Part shown: in pieces, positions 17,662 to 25,891 of the stretch | Layout: each line of letters opens with the position of its first letter | Position numbering within the stretch: the first letter of the stretch is position 1 | Origin: Alphaproteobacteria bacterium | GTDB taxonomy: Bacteria > Myxococcota_A > UBA796 > GCA-2862545 | Assembly (NCBI GenBank): GCA_020632925.1 | Contig: JACKER010000033.1 | Span: 1-64,000 of the forward strand | DNA: 64,000 nucleotides | Direction: 5' to 3' | Program-made: the position numbers and the translations under genes | The notes under the pieces: generated by a model | Databases searched by the model: none | Seen by the model: only the letters and a program-made list of their open reading frames with translations | What the model was told of the DNA's origin: nothing

Positions 17662-18045
17662 GATGCATCCACCCGGGGATGCCCGGGCAAGGTGCCCCTT
17701 CCGCATCGCCGGCGTTGCGTCCGACGGGGGATGCCCGGGCAGGGTGCCCCTCCTGCAAGGGGAACGGAGGCAAGGTGCCCCTTCTGCAACACCGCAGCGA
17801 CGGCGCTACGGGACAACCGCTCCTATCAGCAGGTCCGCCCTCGGGGTCGACCGCGGAACGGGGCCATCTGTTGCAATAGGGCGACCTTGCCTCTGGCGTT
17901 GTTGCATCGGACGGGGGATGCCCGGGCAAGGTGGTCCGTCTGCATCGCGGACGTTGCATCCGACGGGGGATGCCCGGGCAAGGTGGTCCGTCTGCATCGC
18001 GGACGTTGCATCGGACGGGGGATGCCCGGGCATGGTGGTCGGCGT
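17662..18045. repeat. Array of 52-bp intergenic repeats (two blocks)
   Basis: Units start at 17662, 17714, 17901, 17953 and 18005 (the last partial), with an exact 52-base spacing inside each block. The common core is GGGGATGCCCGGGCA, containing the palindrome GCCCGGGC, followed by AGGTG and a variable half. The right block reads GTTGCATC-S-GACGGGGG at the start of each unit. Each unit can fold: GCATC pairs with GATGC across seven bases, and GTCCG pairs with CGGAC within the right-block units. The repeats lie in the only large intergenic space of the window, between the divergent GNAT and ATP-grasp genes. No unique spacers are present, so this is not a CRISPR. It may be a family of dispersed genomic repeats or a structured RNA. 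Confidence 0.8.
17766..17894. repeat. Imperfect inverted repeat inside the 52-bp array gap
   Basis: GAGGCAAGGT-GC-CCCT-TC-TGCAAC near 17766-17790 recurs in inverted orientation near 17870-17894, matching at about 20 of 24 positions. The left arm is also the right half of the 52-bp unit, so the right arm is an inverted copy of part of the repeat. About 80 bases of unrelated sequence lie between the arms. This could be a small non-autonomous element or one large hairpin. No gene is visible in the 80 bases. Confidence 0.55.
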
Positions 18046-18109
18046 GCACCCGAGGCCGCATCCCTGCGGCACCCGGCGCGCCGAGATACCGGTCCCGCCC
18101 GGAGGCACC

Positions 18110-19081
18110 GTGAAAGTGCTCGTGACCGGCGCCGGCGCCCTGCTCGGACAGGGCATCCTGCGCTCGCTGCTCGACTCTCCCCTGCGGCCGACGCTGATCG
18201 CGGTCGACCCGAGCCCGCTCGCGGCCGGCCTGTACTGGACCGACCACCGGTACCTGATCCCGATGGCGACCGACCCGACCTACCTCGAGCGGGTGGAGGC
18301 GCTGATCGCGAAGGAGCGACCCGACGCCGTCATGGTCGGCACCGACGTCGAGCTCTTCCTGTTCGCCCGCGAGCGCGCGCGCCTCGAGGCGACGTACCGC
18401 ACGCAGGTCGTGGTCAGCGACGAGCGCGTCGTGGCCATCGCGGACGACAAGTACCTGACCTACGAGTTCCTGAAGGAAGCCGGCTTCGACTACCCGGACT
18501 CGGCGCTGCCCGGCGGCGAGGAGGCCCTCCTCGAGCGCGTCGGCTTCCCGCTCATCGTCAAGCCGCGCGTGGGCGCGCGCTCCATCGGCGTGAGCAAGGT
18601 CACCACCCGCGACGAGCTCGCCCGCGCCATCGCCGGCGTCCACGAGCCCGTGATCCAGGAGTGCGTGGCGTCCGACCGCGAGGAGTACACCGCGGGGGCG
18701 CTGTGCTTCGACGGCGTGTGCGCCGGGACCATCGTGATGCGGCGCGACCTGCGCGACGGCAACACGTACCGCGCGTACGTCGAGGACTACCCGGAGCTCA
18801 ACGCCCAGGTGCGCCGGCTCGCGGAGGCCCTGCGGCCCCATGGCCCCGCGAACTTCCAGTTCCGCCTCGACGGCGATCGCGTGAAGGTCTTCGAGATCAA
18901 CGGCCGCTTCTCGGGCACCACGGTGCTGCGCGCGCGGGCCGGGTGGAACGAGGTCGAGCTCGTCCTGCGCAAGCTCGTGCTGGGCGAGGACATCGTCGTC
19001 CCCGAGCCGAAGCGCATGACGCTGCTGCGCTACTGGACGGAAGAGGTGGTCCCGAGCGACGCGACGGTGGAGCGCGCGTGA
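18110..19081 (+). CDS. ATP-grasp ligase (carbamoyl-phosphate-synthase-like/PylC-like)
   Basis: 323 residues from GTG 18110, nine bases downstream of a GGAGG start. The N terminus (KVLVTGAGALLGQGILRSL) is a Rossmann-like preATP-grasp domain. The ATP-grasp fold follows, with FPLIVKPRVGARSIGV (about 145-160, ATP-binding Lys and loop) and the Mg/ATP-binding stretch VFEINGRFSGTT (about 260-272; Glu and Asn ligands). Family members join a carboxylate to an amine or thiol via an acyl-phosphate. This subfamily, annotated as carbamoyl-phosphate-synthase-like, is common next to sugar-modifying genes. It is joined to the epimerase gene by a GTGA overlap. The substrate is unknown. Confidence 0.82.
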   Translation: MKVLVTGAGALLGQGILRSLLDSPLRPTLIAVDPSPLAAGLYWTDHRYLIPMATDPTYLERVEALIAKERPDAVMVGTDVELFLFARERARLEATYRTQVVVSDERVVAIADDKYLTYEFLKEAGFDYPDSALPGGEEALLERVGFPLIVKPRVGARSIGVSKVTTRDELARAIAGVHEPVIQECVASDREEYTAGALCFDGVCAGTIVMRRDLRDGNTYRAYVEDYPELNAQVRRLAEALRPHGPANFQFRLDGDRVKVFEINGRFSGTTVLRARAGWNEVELVLRKLVLGEDIVVPEPKRMTLLRYWTEEVVPSDATVERA

Positions 19082-19947
19082 GCGTGCTGGTGACCGGCGC
19101 CGCCGGCTTCGTGGGGCGGCACCTCGTGGCCGCGCTGCGGGAGCGGGGCACGCCGGTCCGGCGGCTGGTGCGCACGCACGACGGCGAGACCGACACCGTC
19201 GCCCACGACCTGTGCGCCGGCGCTCCGCCCGACGCCGCCTGGGAAGGCGTGAGCGCCGTGGTCCACGCCGCCGCCCGGGTCCCCGCCGACCTGCGCGACC
19301 CGGGCGAGGCGCGCGCCTGCCTCGAGGTCAACGCGCTCGCGACGCTGTCGCTGGCCGAGGCCTGCCGCGAGCGCGGCGTACGGCTCGTGTTCCTGTCGTC
19401 GGGCAACGTGTACGCGCCCGGCGCTGCGGCGGTGGCCGAGGACGCGCCCGTCTGGCCCGCGCACCGCGCGACGTACTACCTGGCGTCGAAGCTGTGCGCC
19501 GAGCTCTACGTCGCGCACGCCGCCACCCGCGGGCTGAACGCCGTGACCCTGCGCCTGTCCTCGGTCTATGGACCGGGGACGAAGGGCGGCGTGGTCGCGA
19601 TCTTCCTGCGCCGGCTGGCCGCGGGGGAGCCGCTCCAGGCCAGCCGCGGGCCGTACCGCGCGGATCTCGTGGAGGTCTCCTCCGTCGTGTCCGCCGTGCT
19701 CGCGGCGCTGGAGCACCCCGAGGTGCAGGGCCTGGTCAACGTGGGCTCCGGCCGCCCGACCGGGATGGACGAGCTCGCGACGACCTTCGCGGAGGTCGCG
19801 GGCCGCCCCGAGCTCGTGCGCGTCGTGCCGCAGGAGGGGAGCGATCCGGGCTTCGCGCCGCTCGACGTCACGCGCGCTTCCACGCTGCTGGGCTACCGGC
19901 CGCTGCCGCTGCGCGACGGGCTGCGCCGGATGTGGGAGCTGCGATGA
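19078..19947 (+). CDS. NAD-dependent epimerase/dehydratase (extended SDR)
   Basis: 289 residues from GTG 19078, overlapping the ATP-grasp stop. Rossmann fold with the NAD-binding motif VTGAAGFVGRHL (residues 4-15), a Ser in LSSGNVYAP, and the catalytic pair in YYLASK (YxxxK, about 136-141). This fits extended SDRs acting on nucleotide sugars (UDP-glucose 4-epimerase/dTDP-4-dehydrorhamnose reductase type). Cytoplasmic. With the ATP-grasp and phosphoesterase genes it forms a tight three-gene unit, suggesting modification of a sugar or sugar-like metabolite. The exact substrate cannot be read from the sequence. Confidence 0.85.
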   Translation: MSVLVTGAAGFVGRHLVAALRERGTPVRRLVRTHDGETDTVAHDLCAGAPPDAAWEGVSAVVHAAARVPADLRDPGEARACLEVNALATLSLAEACRERGVRLVFLSSGNVYAPGAAAVAEDAPVWPAHRATYYLASKLCAELYVAHAATRGLNAVTLRLSSVYGPGTKGGVVAIFLRRLAAGEPLQASRGPYRADLVEVSSVVSAVLAALEHPEVQGLVNVGSGRPTGMDELATTFAEVAGRPELVRVVPQEGSDPGFAPLDVTRASTLLGYRPLPLRDGLRRMWELR

Positions 19948-20723
19948 GCGAGGTCCTGGCCGTCGTCTCCGATCTGCACGCGAACGCGCGGGCGCTGCGG
20001 GCCGCGCTCGCCGACGCCGACGCCGCGGGCTTCGATCGCCTCGTGATCCTCGGCGACCTGCTGACCTACGGGGTGGACCGCGACGAGGTGCTCGATCTGG
20101 TGGAGGAGCGGATCGCGCGCGGCGCCGATCTCGTGCTCGGCAACCACGACCAGCTCTACCTGGACCTGTCCCGCGGGGAGCGGGCCTACTACGACAAGCT
20201 GCCTGCCTGGCTCCAGGAGACGGTGGACCACACGGTGGCCCGCCTGGACGCGGCCCGCTTCGCCGCGCTGCCCTTCGTGGACGACCTGCGGCACGGGCGG
20301 TGGTGGCTGTCGCACGCGAACCCCTTCGCTCCGCGCGACTGGCGCTACCTCGCGTCCGCGGACACCGACGGGCACGAGGCCGCGGGCGTGCTGCGAGGGA
20401 AGGGGCTCGTGGGCGGCGTGTTCGGCCACACCCACCGCCGCAAGGCGTGGGCGTACGACGGCGCGGGGCGGGTGACCGTCCACCACGACGGCTTCGAGAC
20501 CCCCGAGGACGGCTCGCTCACCTGGGTGCTGAACGCGGGCTCGATCGGCCAGCCGCGCCACGTCGACCGCGCCACGACCTGGCTCCGGCTCGTGCACGGC
20601 GACGGGCGGGCGAGCGGCGAGCTGCGCGCGGTCACCTGGGACGTCGACGCCCACCGGGCCGCCGTCGCGGGCTCGGGGCTGTCCGAGCCCACCGTCGCGA
20701 GGCTCCTCTCGTTCTTCGACTGA
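19944..20723 (+). CDS. Metallophosphoesterase (calcineurin-like, YfcE/PrpE-type)
   Basis: 259 residues from ATG 19944, overlapping the epimerase stop (ATGA). All metal-binding motifs of the calcineurin-like superfamily are present: SDLHAN (D9, H11), GDLLTYG (about 36-42), GNHDQ (about 67-71), a His in LSHANPF, and GHTHRR near residue 160. It should hydrolyse a phosphomonoester or phosphodiester with a two-metal site. No signal peptide, so cytoplasmic. Its place at the end of the ATP-grasp/epimerase unit suggests it removes a phosphate from the product or an intermediate. A serine/threonine phosphatase or cyclic nucleotide phosphodiesterase are alternatives. Confidence 0.85.
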   Translation: MSEVLAVVSDLHANARALRAALADADAAGFDRLVILGDLLTYGVDRDEVLDLVEERIARGADLVLGNHDQLYLDLSRGERAYYDKLPAWLQETVDHTVARLDAARFAALPFVDDLRHGRWWLSHANPFAPRDWRYLASADTDGHEAAGVLRGKGLVGGVFGHTHRRKAWAYDGAGRVTVHHDGFETPEDGSLTWVLNAGSIGQPRHVDRATTWLRLVHGDGRASGELRAVTWDVDAHRAAVAGSGLSEPTVARLLSFFD

Positions 20724-20729
20724 GAGTGC

Positions 20730-21335
20730 TCAGTCGACCACGTGGTAGTGGTGGGTCTTCGACGCGCCGTCGCGCGTGAAGCGGACGTCCAGGTCGTCGG
20801 CGCCTTCCAGCTTGGACCACATGAACAGCAGGTCGGTCATGGTGTCCATCGGCATGCCGTTGACCTCCATCACCACGTCCCCGTTGCGCGCGCCGAGCGC
20901 GTAGGCGTCGTCGTTGGGGCCCACGCCGGTCAGCTCGTAGCCCTTGCCCTTCTCCTTCGCGGAGCACCCGAGCTTCTCGGGGTTGCTCTCGTACATGTCG
21001 ACGAGCTTGCGGTCCACGTTCCACCGGCCGTTCCCGAGATCGACGATGCCGTCGCGCGGGCCGCTGTTCCCGCCGCCGCCACCGCCGCCGCCGCCGCCTC
21101 CCGAACCCGGCTCGGGCTCGGTGACCTCCTCGCCGCCGCCGCGCTTGCCCCGCTTGCCGCGCTTGCCCTTCCCGCGTGGGGGCGGAGGCTCGTCGGTGTC
21201 CGTGTCGGCGTCCGGCGTGCCGATGTCGAAGGAGATCCCGTCGACCGGCGCCTCCTCGTCCGAACACGTGCACGCGAGCGCGCTCCCCAGCACCGACAAC
21301 CCCGCCAGCCACCGTCCACCCGGGATCCAGCGCAT
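20730..21335 (-). CDS. Lipoprotein with GspC-like PDZ domain
   Basis: 201 residues from ATG 21335, with AGGAG upstream. The leader MRWIPGGRWLAGLSVLGSALACTC carries a lipobox ending in Cys22. The next 60 residues are low-complexity: an Asp-rich segment (DADTDTDE), Lys/Arg/Gly runs (RGKGKRGKRGKRGG) and a run of eleven Gly. The last 100 residues form a domain with YELTGVGPNDDAYALGARNGDVVMEVNG, typical of the PDZ/HR-like C-terminal domain of type II secretion protein GspC. It lacks the GspC membrane helix, so it is not GspC itself. It may bind peptides or a secretion component in the envelope. Function otherwise unknown. Confidence 0.7.
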   Translation of the reverse strand: MRWIPGGRWLAGLSVLGSALACTCSDEEAPVDGISFDIGTPDADTDTDEPPPPRGKGKRGKRGKRGGGEEVTEPEPGSGGGGGGGGGGGNSGPRDGIVDLGNGRWNVDRKLVDMYESNPEKLGCSAKEKGKGYELTGVGPNDDAYALGARNGDVVMEVNGMPMDTMTDLLFMWSKLEGADDLDVRFTRDGASKTHHYHVVD

Positions 21336-21376
21336 CCACGCTCCTCGCCCGAGCGTACCCGGTCCGCTCGCGCCGG

Positions 21377-22393
21377 TCACCAGTACGGCTTGCTGGGGAC
21401 GCCGACGTCGATCTCCACGAACGGCGGGTCGCCGCCGCGGTCCACCACGTAGAGCTGGTCGTCGCCCCACCCGCCGAGCCCCGAGCCCCACTGCAGGTTC
21501 GTGGTGAAGGCGCCGCCCGCGAACAGCACCTCGGGGGCGCCCGCGCCTCCGCGGAAGCGGACCACCGCGCCACCGAACAGCGCGTAGACGTTGTCGCACG
21601 CGTCCACCCCGAGCCCGAGCAGCTCTCCGATGCCGCCGAAGGTGTAGACCAGGCTCGGCTGCCCCACGACGTGCCAGCTCGCGTCGAGGTCGAAGCGCAT
21701 CAGGTCGCGTCCGACCCCGAGGTAGAGCGCGTCGCGGGCGACGTCGAAGCTCAGCCCGTTGATGATGCCGCGCAGCCCGTGGTCCGCGAGATCCACCACC
21801 ACGCGGGTCTGCCCCGTGGACGGATCGATCCGCTTCACGAGGCCACCGTCCCCGATGAACACGTGCCCGTCGGGGTGCACGTCGATGCCGGTCGCGTAGC
21901 CGAAGCCGCCCACCACCACCGAGGTGGCCCCGTCGGACAAGCGGATGCGATACAGCGTCTGGGTGTCGATGTTGGCGACGACCAGGTCGCCGTCGGGCAG
22001 CATCCGCATGCTGGACGGATCGGTCGAGCTCGTCGCGAACGGCGTGATCGCACCCGGCGGGTAGTCCTGGAGCAGGAAGCGGGCGCCGTCGGACGAGATC
22101 AGGTGTCCGGCGTCGTCGAAGGCGAAGTCCTCGGAGGGCGACAGCCCGCCTCGGAGCTCGCGCGCGGGCAGGCGACCGGTGGGCAGCGCCTCGCAGTCCA
22201 CGCCCGGGGTGCCCGTGTGCGACGGCGTCCCGGTGTGCGTCTCCGCCGTGCCGGAGTGCGAGAGCGTGCTTCCGGTATGCGTCTCGGCACCCGCGGTCTC
22301 CGAGGTCGTGCCGGTGTGGGTGTCCGTCGGCGTCGGCGCCGTCCCGTCGAGCGTGGTTGGCTGCGTGCACGCCCCCAAGGCCCAGAACATCAT
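21377..22393 (-). CDS. NHL/SMP-30-like beta-propeller lipoprotein
   Basis: 338 residues from ATG 22393, with GGAGG seven bases upstream; a second ATG follows directly. The leader MMFWALGAC has lipobox LGAC. A 50-residue Thr/Gly/His linker follows (repeated HTGT and SHSG units), typical of surface lipoproteins in myxobacterial relatives. From about residue 70 the protein shows repeated four-strand units (GYATGIDVHPDGHVFIGDGG; LRGIINGLSFDVARDALYLG; LLGLGVDACDNVYALFGG), as in NHL/SMP-30-type six-bladed propellers. No clear metal-lactonase residues were identified, so ligand binding is as likely as catalysis. It lies downstream of the MBOAT gene with 47 bases between. Confidence 0.72.
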   Translation of the reverse strand: MMFWALGACTQPTTLDGTAPTPTDTHTGTTSETAGAETHTGSTLSHSGTAETHTGTPSHTGTPGVDCEALPTGRLPARELRGGLSPSEDFAFDDAGHLISSDGARFLLQDYPPGAITPFATSSTDPSSMRMLPDGDLVVANIDTQTLYRIRLSDGATSVVVGGFGYATGIDVHPDGHVFIGDGGLVKRIDPSTGQTRVVVDLADHGLRGIINGLSFDVARDALYLGVGRDLMRFDLDASWHVVGQPSLVYTFGGIGELLGLGVDACDNVYALFGGAVVRFRGGAGAPEVLFAGGAFTTNLQWGSGLGGWGDDQLYVVDRGGDPPFVEIDVGVPSKPYW

Positions 22394-22440
22394 CGGAGGT
22401 CCTCCGGTCCACCATGCCCACGCCGACCTGCCATCGTTGG

Positions 22441-23865
22441 CTAGAACTGGAAGTAGACGAAGTCGACGGCCGAGACCCGGTAGAAGACGAACACGAACCA
22501 GGCGAGCACCGCCCAGGTCGTCGTCCGGATCGGGAGCAGCCACGGGGAGCGCTCGAGCTCGGGCAGCAGCCAGTGCACGACCGGCCAGGACACGAGCAGC
22601 GGCACCGACGCCGCTCCCGTCATCCCGAGCAGCACGATGGTCGCGATCCAGGCGTCTTCGCCGGCCGACCAGGGAGAGACCGTGACCGCGTGCAGGAGCC
22701 GGTCGAGGTGCGTCTCGCGGAACAGCAGCGAGCCCGGCAGGCTCACGACGACGAAGTGGAACACGACCGCCAGCGCGCGCGGGGGAAGCGGGCGCGCGCC
22801 CCACCAACGACCTCCGAGGGTGTACGCCGTCATCCACACCCCGTGCCACAGGCCGAACAGCAGGAAGTTCCAGGACGCGCCGTGCCACAGGCCGATCAGC
22901 GCGAACGTGGTCATCGTCGCGCCGACGAGGCGCACGGTGCTCACCTGGGCACCCGTCCCGAGCAGCGGCGTGAACAGGTAGTCGCGGATCCAGGTCGAGA
23001 GCGAGATGTGCCAGCGCTGCCAGAACTCGGGGGTGCTCGCCGACAGGTACGGGCTGCGGAAGTTCTCGGAGAGCTCGAACCCGAGCGTCCGCGCGACCCC
23101 GCGCGCGATGTCCGTGTACCCCGAGAAGTCGGCGTAGATCTGGACGCTGAACGCGAGCGCGCCCGCCTGGATCAGCGGCCCGGGCGCGTCCTGGAGCACG
23201 AACACCTTGTCGATGTAGGGAGCGAGCGTATCGGCGACGACGAGCTTCTTGAACGCCCCCCACGACGCGAGGCTCACACCCGACACGAAGCCGTCGAGGC
23301 TCATCGTACGGGGTCGTTCGACCTGCACCAGCAAGCGCTCGGCCCGCTCGATCGGGCCCGCCACCAGCTGGGGGAAGAACATGACGTAGAGCAGGTAGTC
23401 GACCAGATCCCTGCGGGCCCGGAGGTGCCCCCGATACACGTCGATTGTCGAGGACATCGTCTGGAACGTGTAGAAGCTGATGCCCACGGGGAGCACGAGC
23501 CCCAGCAGCTTCACGTCGGCGTGCAGACCGAGCGCCGTCGCTGCATCCGCTACGGACTGCAGGAAGAAGTCGAGGTACTTGAAGGTGCCGAGCAGTCCCA
23601 GGTTCACGGCGAGCGAGGCGGCGAGTGCGAGGTCGCGCCAGGCGGGTCGTTCCGAGATCACGCGTCCGGCGGTGTAGTCGGTCAGGGCGGACGCGAGCAG
23701 GAGCAGCAGGAACCAGGGGTGGACCCAGCCATAGAAGATCGCGCTGGCCGCGATCAGTGTCACGTTCTGCCATCGCCGGCCCCCGGACGGCAGGCGACCG
23801 AGCGCCCACACGGCGACCCAGACGATCGCCAGGAAGCCCAGGAACTCGGTCTGTACGAAGTTCAT
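22441..23865 (-). CDS. MBOAT O-acyltransferase (AlgI-like)
   Basis: 474 residues from ATG 23865. Integral membrane protein with about ten hydrophobic segments. It moves acyl (often acetyl) groups across the inner membrane to an exported polymer. The diagnostic motifs are FSGYTDIARG (about 245) and EFWQRWHISLSTWIRDY (about 280), and the catalytic His lies in LIGLWHGASWNF (about 328). Close to AlgI of alginate O-acetylation in length and motifs. No alginate genes or AlgX/J-like partner are next to it; the divergent neighbours are two sulfatase-superfamily proteins 88 bases away. A cell-surface polymer target is inferred. Confidence 0.9.
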   Translation of the reverse strand: MNFVQTEFLGFLAIVWVAVWALGRLPSGGRRWQNVTLIAASAIFYGWVHPWFLLLLLASALTDYTAGRVISERPAWRDLALAASLAVNLGLLGTFKYLDFFLQSVADAATALGLHADVKLLGLVLPVGISFYTFQTMSSTIDVYRGHLRARRDLVDYLLYVMFFPQLVAGPIERAERLLVQVERPRTMSLDGFVSGVSLASWGAFKKLVVADTLAPYIDKVFVLQDAPGPLIQAGALAFSVQIYADFSGYTDIARGVARTLGFELSENFRSPYLSASTPEFWQRWHISLSTWIRDYLFTPLLGTGAQVSTVRLVGATMTTFALIGLWHGASWNFLLFGLWHGVWMTAYTLGGRWWGARPLPPRALAVVFHFVVVSLPGSLLFRETHLDRLLHAVTVSPWSAGEDAWIATIVLLGMTGAASVPLLVSWPVVHWLLPELERSPWLLPIRTTTWAVLAWFVFVFYRVSAVDFVYFQF

Positions 23866-23953
23866 CCCGCCTCGACAGGGACCGCCGGATAACGCGCGGA
23901 CGCCCCGGCCGGGTCGGGTGCCTCGTCGGAAGGCTCGGGTTATCCGCTCGCCC

Positions 23954-25891
23954 ATGAAGCGCTCGATGGCCGTGCTGGCCGGTCTGCTGGTCCTCACCTC
24001 CTTCGGCACCCTCGCCGCCGTCGAGCTGTCCGCTTGCGGCGGCGGAGGGCCCGTGGCCCACCCCGAGGGCTTCAAGCCGAACGTGCTGATCGTGCTGTGG
24101 GACACCACCCGCGCCGATCACCTCTCGCTGTACGGCTACGACCGCCCGACGACCCCGAACCTCGAGGCGTTCGCGAAGGAGGCGACCGTCTACGATCGCG
24201 CCACCCCGACGGGGATGTGGACGCTCGTGACGCACACCTCGATCTTCACGGGTCTCACGGAGACCGAGTCGGGTGCGCACGCCTCCTGGCTGTGGCTGGA
24301 CGACCGGCACGAGACGCTGGCCGAGCGGCTCGGCGCCGCGGGGTACGAGACGTTCGCCTTCAGCGCGAACATCATCGTCGGACCCTGGACGAACCTGACC
24401 CAGGGCTTCGAGAACCTCTACACGTCCTACTCGCCCTTCAAGATGACGCCGGTCCAGCAGAGCGACCGGTACGTCCGTGCCTCCCGGCAGGCGACGAAGG
24501 ACAAGCTGCTGCCGAACGACAAGTCCGTGGAGCTGTCGCCCGGCTTCACCGGCAGCATGAAGGACAACTGGGGCAAGTCGGTGTTCAAGGACGCCGCCCC
24601 GGTCGCCGCGCAGGCCTTCGACGACTTCCTGATGGAGCGCGCCGACAAGAAGCGGCCCTTCTTCGCCTACATCAACATGATGGAGGCCCACTCCCCGCGC
24701 ATCCCCTCGATGGAGTCGCGCAAGGCGGTCGCCAGCCCCGAGGAGATCGAGCTCGGCCTGACCACGGACAGCTCGCTGTACGCCCTGAACGAGTACACGG
24801 TGGGCCAGCGGGAATACACCGAGGACGAGCTGAAGGCGATCGCCTCGATCTACGACGCCTCCATTCGAGACCTCGACACCGCGACCCAGAAGATCTTCGA
24901 CTCCCTGAAGGCCCGCGGCGTGCTCGACGACACCGTGGTCATCATCGTCGCGGACCATGGGGAGGCGCTCGGCGAGCACCGGCGCTTCGAGCACCGCTGG
25001 TCGCTGTACGAGGAGCTGGTCCACGTCCCCCTGATCATCCGGTACCCGGACAAGTTCGGGAAGGGCGAGCGCGTGCACGCGCGCGTGAGCACGGCCGACC
25101 TGTACGCGACGATCAACGAGCTCGCCGGGCTCGAGGTCCCGTCGATCGCGCACAGCAAGTCGCTCGTCGGGCGCAAGGAGGGCGAGCAGTACGTGTACAG
25201 CCAGCTGCTCGACCCGTTCGCCCAGCAGCTCGCGAGCATGGCCGAGGCCTACCCGACCCTGAACTTCGAGCCGTGGCAGCAGAGCTACTGCGCCGTCTAC
25301 GAGGACGACTGGAAGCTCACCTGGGCGTCGGGGTCCAGCCCGCACACCCTGGTCGATCTGTCGAAGGATCCGCACGAGCAGAACAGCCTGTTCGACGCGG
25401 AGGTCGCGAAGCGCGATCAGCTGAAGCAGGCGCTCTACGACTGGGAGAAGGGGCTGACCCCGTACGATCCGTCCTTGCGTGACCAGACCGAACAGTTCCG
25501 GCAGTGCATGCTGGACAAGGTCGCCGAGAAGATGGGTGCGCTCAAGGGTCAGGAGTCGACGAACGAGGACGACCCCACCACCCGCATGCTCAAGGACCTG
25601 GGGTATGCCGCACCCGACAGCGCGGACGTGCCGTGGCGCGACTACTGCGGCCCGTACGGCGAGGAGGTCGAGGAGGCCAAGGCCGCCGCGCTCGCGAAGG
25701 AGTTCGAGGGCATGAAGCCCGAGGAGGTCCAGGCCGCGATGGACGCCAGGACCGCCGCCGAGAAGGAGGCCAAGGCCGAGGCCTGCCAGCCGTTCGAGGC
25801 CATGCTCAACCGCGGGAGCAAGGCGAAGGCGGGCAAGGCGAAGGCCGGTAAGGCGAAGGCCGGTAAGGCCAAGGCCGGCAAGGCCGGATGA
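23954..25891 (+). CDS. Sulfatase-superfamily protein with Thr at the nucleophile position and Lys/Ala/Gly tail
   Basis: 645 residues from ATG 23954. The leader ends with LSAC (Cys28), a possible lipobox. The alkaline-phosphatase-type fold is clear: metal ligands in LIVLWDTTRADHLSLYGY (D50, D55), and ADHGEALGEH near 333. The position of the usual Cys/Ser of the sulfatase signature C/S-x-P-S-R is MWTLVTH, so the nucleophile candidate is T90 and formylglycine cannot form. Thr nucleophiles occur in related phospho-group transferases such as LtaS and EptA. The C terminus carries an acidic/Lys-rich helix and about five AKAGK-type repeats. It is coupled by an ATGA overlap to a paralogue. Whether it is a hydrolase or a transferase is open. 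Confidence 0.8.
   Translation: MKRSMAVLAGLLVLTSFGTLAAVELSACGGGGPVAHPEGFKPNVLIVLWDTTRADHLSLYGYDRPTTPNLEAFAKEATVYDRATPTGMWTLVTHTSIFTGLTETESGAHASWLWLDDRHETLAERLGAAGYETFAFSANIIVGPWTNLTQGFENLYTSYSPFKMTPVQQSDRYVRASRQATKDKLLPNDKSVELSPGFTGSMKDNWGKSVFKDAAPVAAQAFDDFLMERADKKRPFFAYINMMEAHSPRIPSMESRKAVASPEEIELGLTTDSSLYALNEYTVGQREYTEDELKAIASIYDASIRDLDTATQKIFDSLKARGVLDDTVVIIVADHGEALGEHRRFEHRWSLYEELVHVPLIIRYPDKFGKGERVHARVSTADLYATINELAGLEVPSIAHSKSLVGRKEGEQYVYSQLLDPFAQQLASMAEAYPTLNFEPWQQSYCAVYEDDWKLTWASGSSPHTLVDLSKDPHEQNSLFDAEVAKRDQLKQALYDWEKGLTPYDPSLRDQTEQFRQCMLDKVAEKMGALKGQESTNEDDPTTRMLKDLGYAAPDSADVPWRDYCGPYGEEVEEAKAAALAKEFEGMKPEEVQAAMDARTAAEKEAKAEACQPFEAMLNRGSKAKAGKAKAGKAKAGKAKAGKAG
25816..25887 (+). repeat. 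Tandem repeats encoding a Lys-Ala-Gly tail
   Basis: A unit of about 15 bases (AAGGCGAAGGCCGGT and variants) is repeated about five times at the 3' end of the sulfatase-like gene and encodes AKAGK repeats. The tail is strongly basic, in contrast with the acidic mature protein. It may bind an anionic cell-surface polymer. Similar AKAKAKGK stretches occur in the lipoprotein at 42531. Confidence 0.7.

Noticed and set aside
17662..18045. CRISPR array
   Set aside because: The period is a constant 52 bases, but the whole unit repeats; there are no unique spacers of uniform length and no cas genes nearby.
17826..18156. Minus-strand open frames across the repeats as RiPP precursor genes (repeated ARASPVGCN/PCPGIP peptides)
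   Set aside because: The peptide repeats only reflect the 52-bp DNA repeat in an open GC-rich frame. No ribosome site, leader peptide or modifying enzyme is present.
20730..21335. GspC of a type II secretion system
   Set aside because: Only the PDZ-like C-terminal domain fits. There is a lipobox instead of the membrane helix, and no other secretion genes are adjacent.
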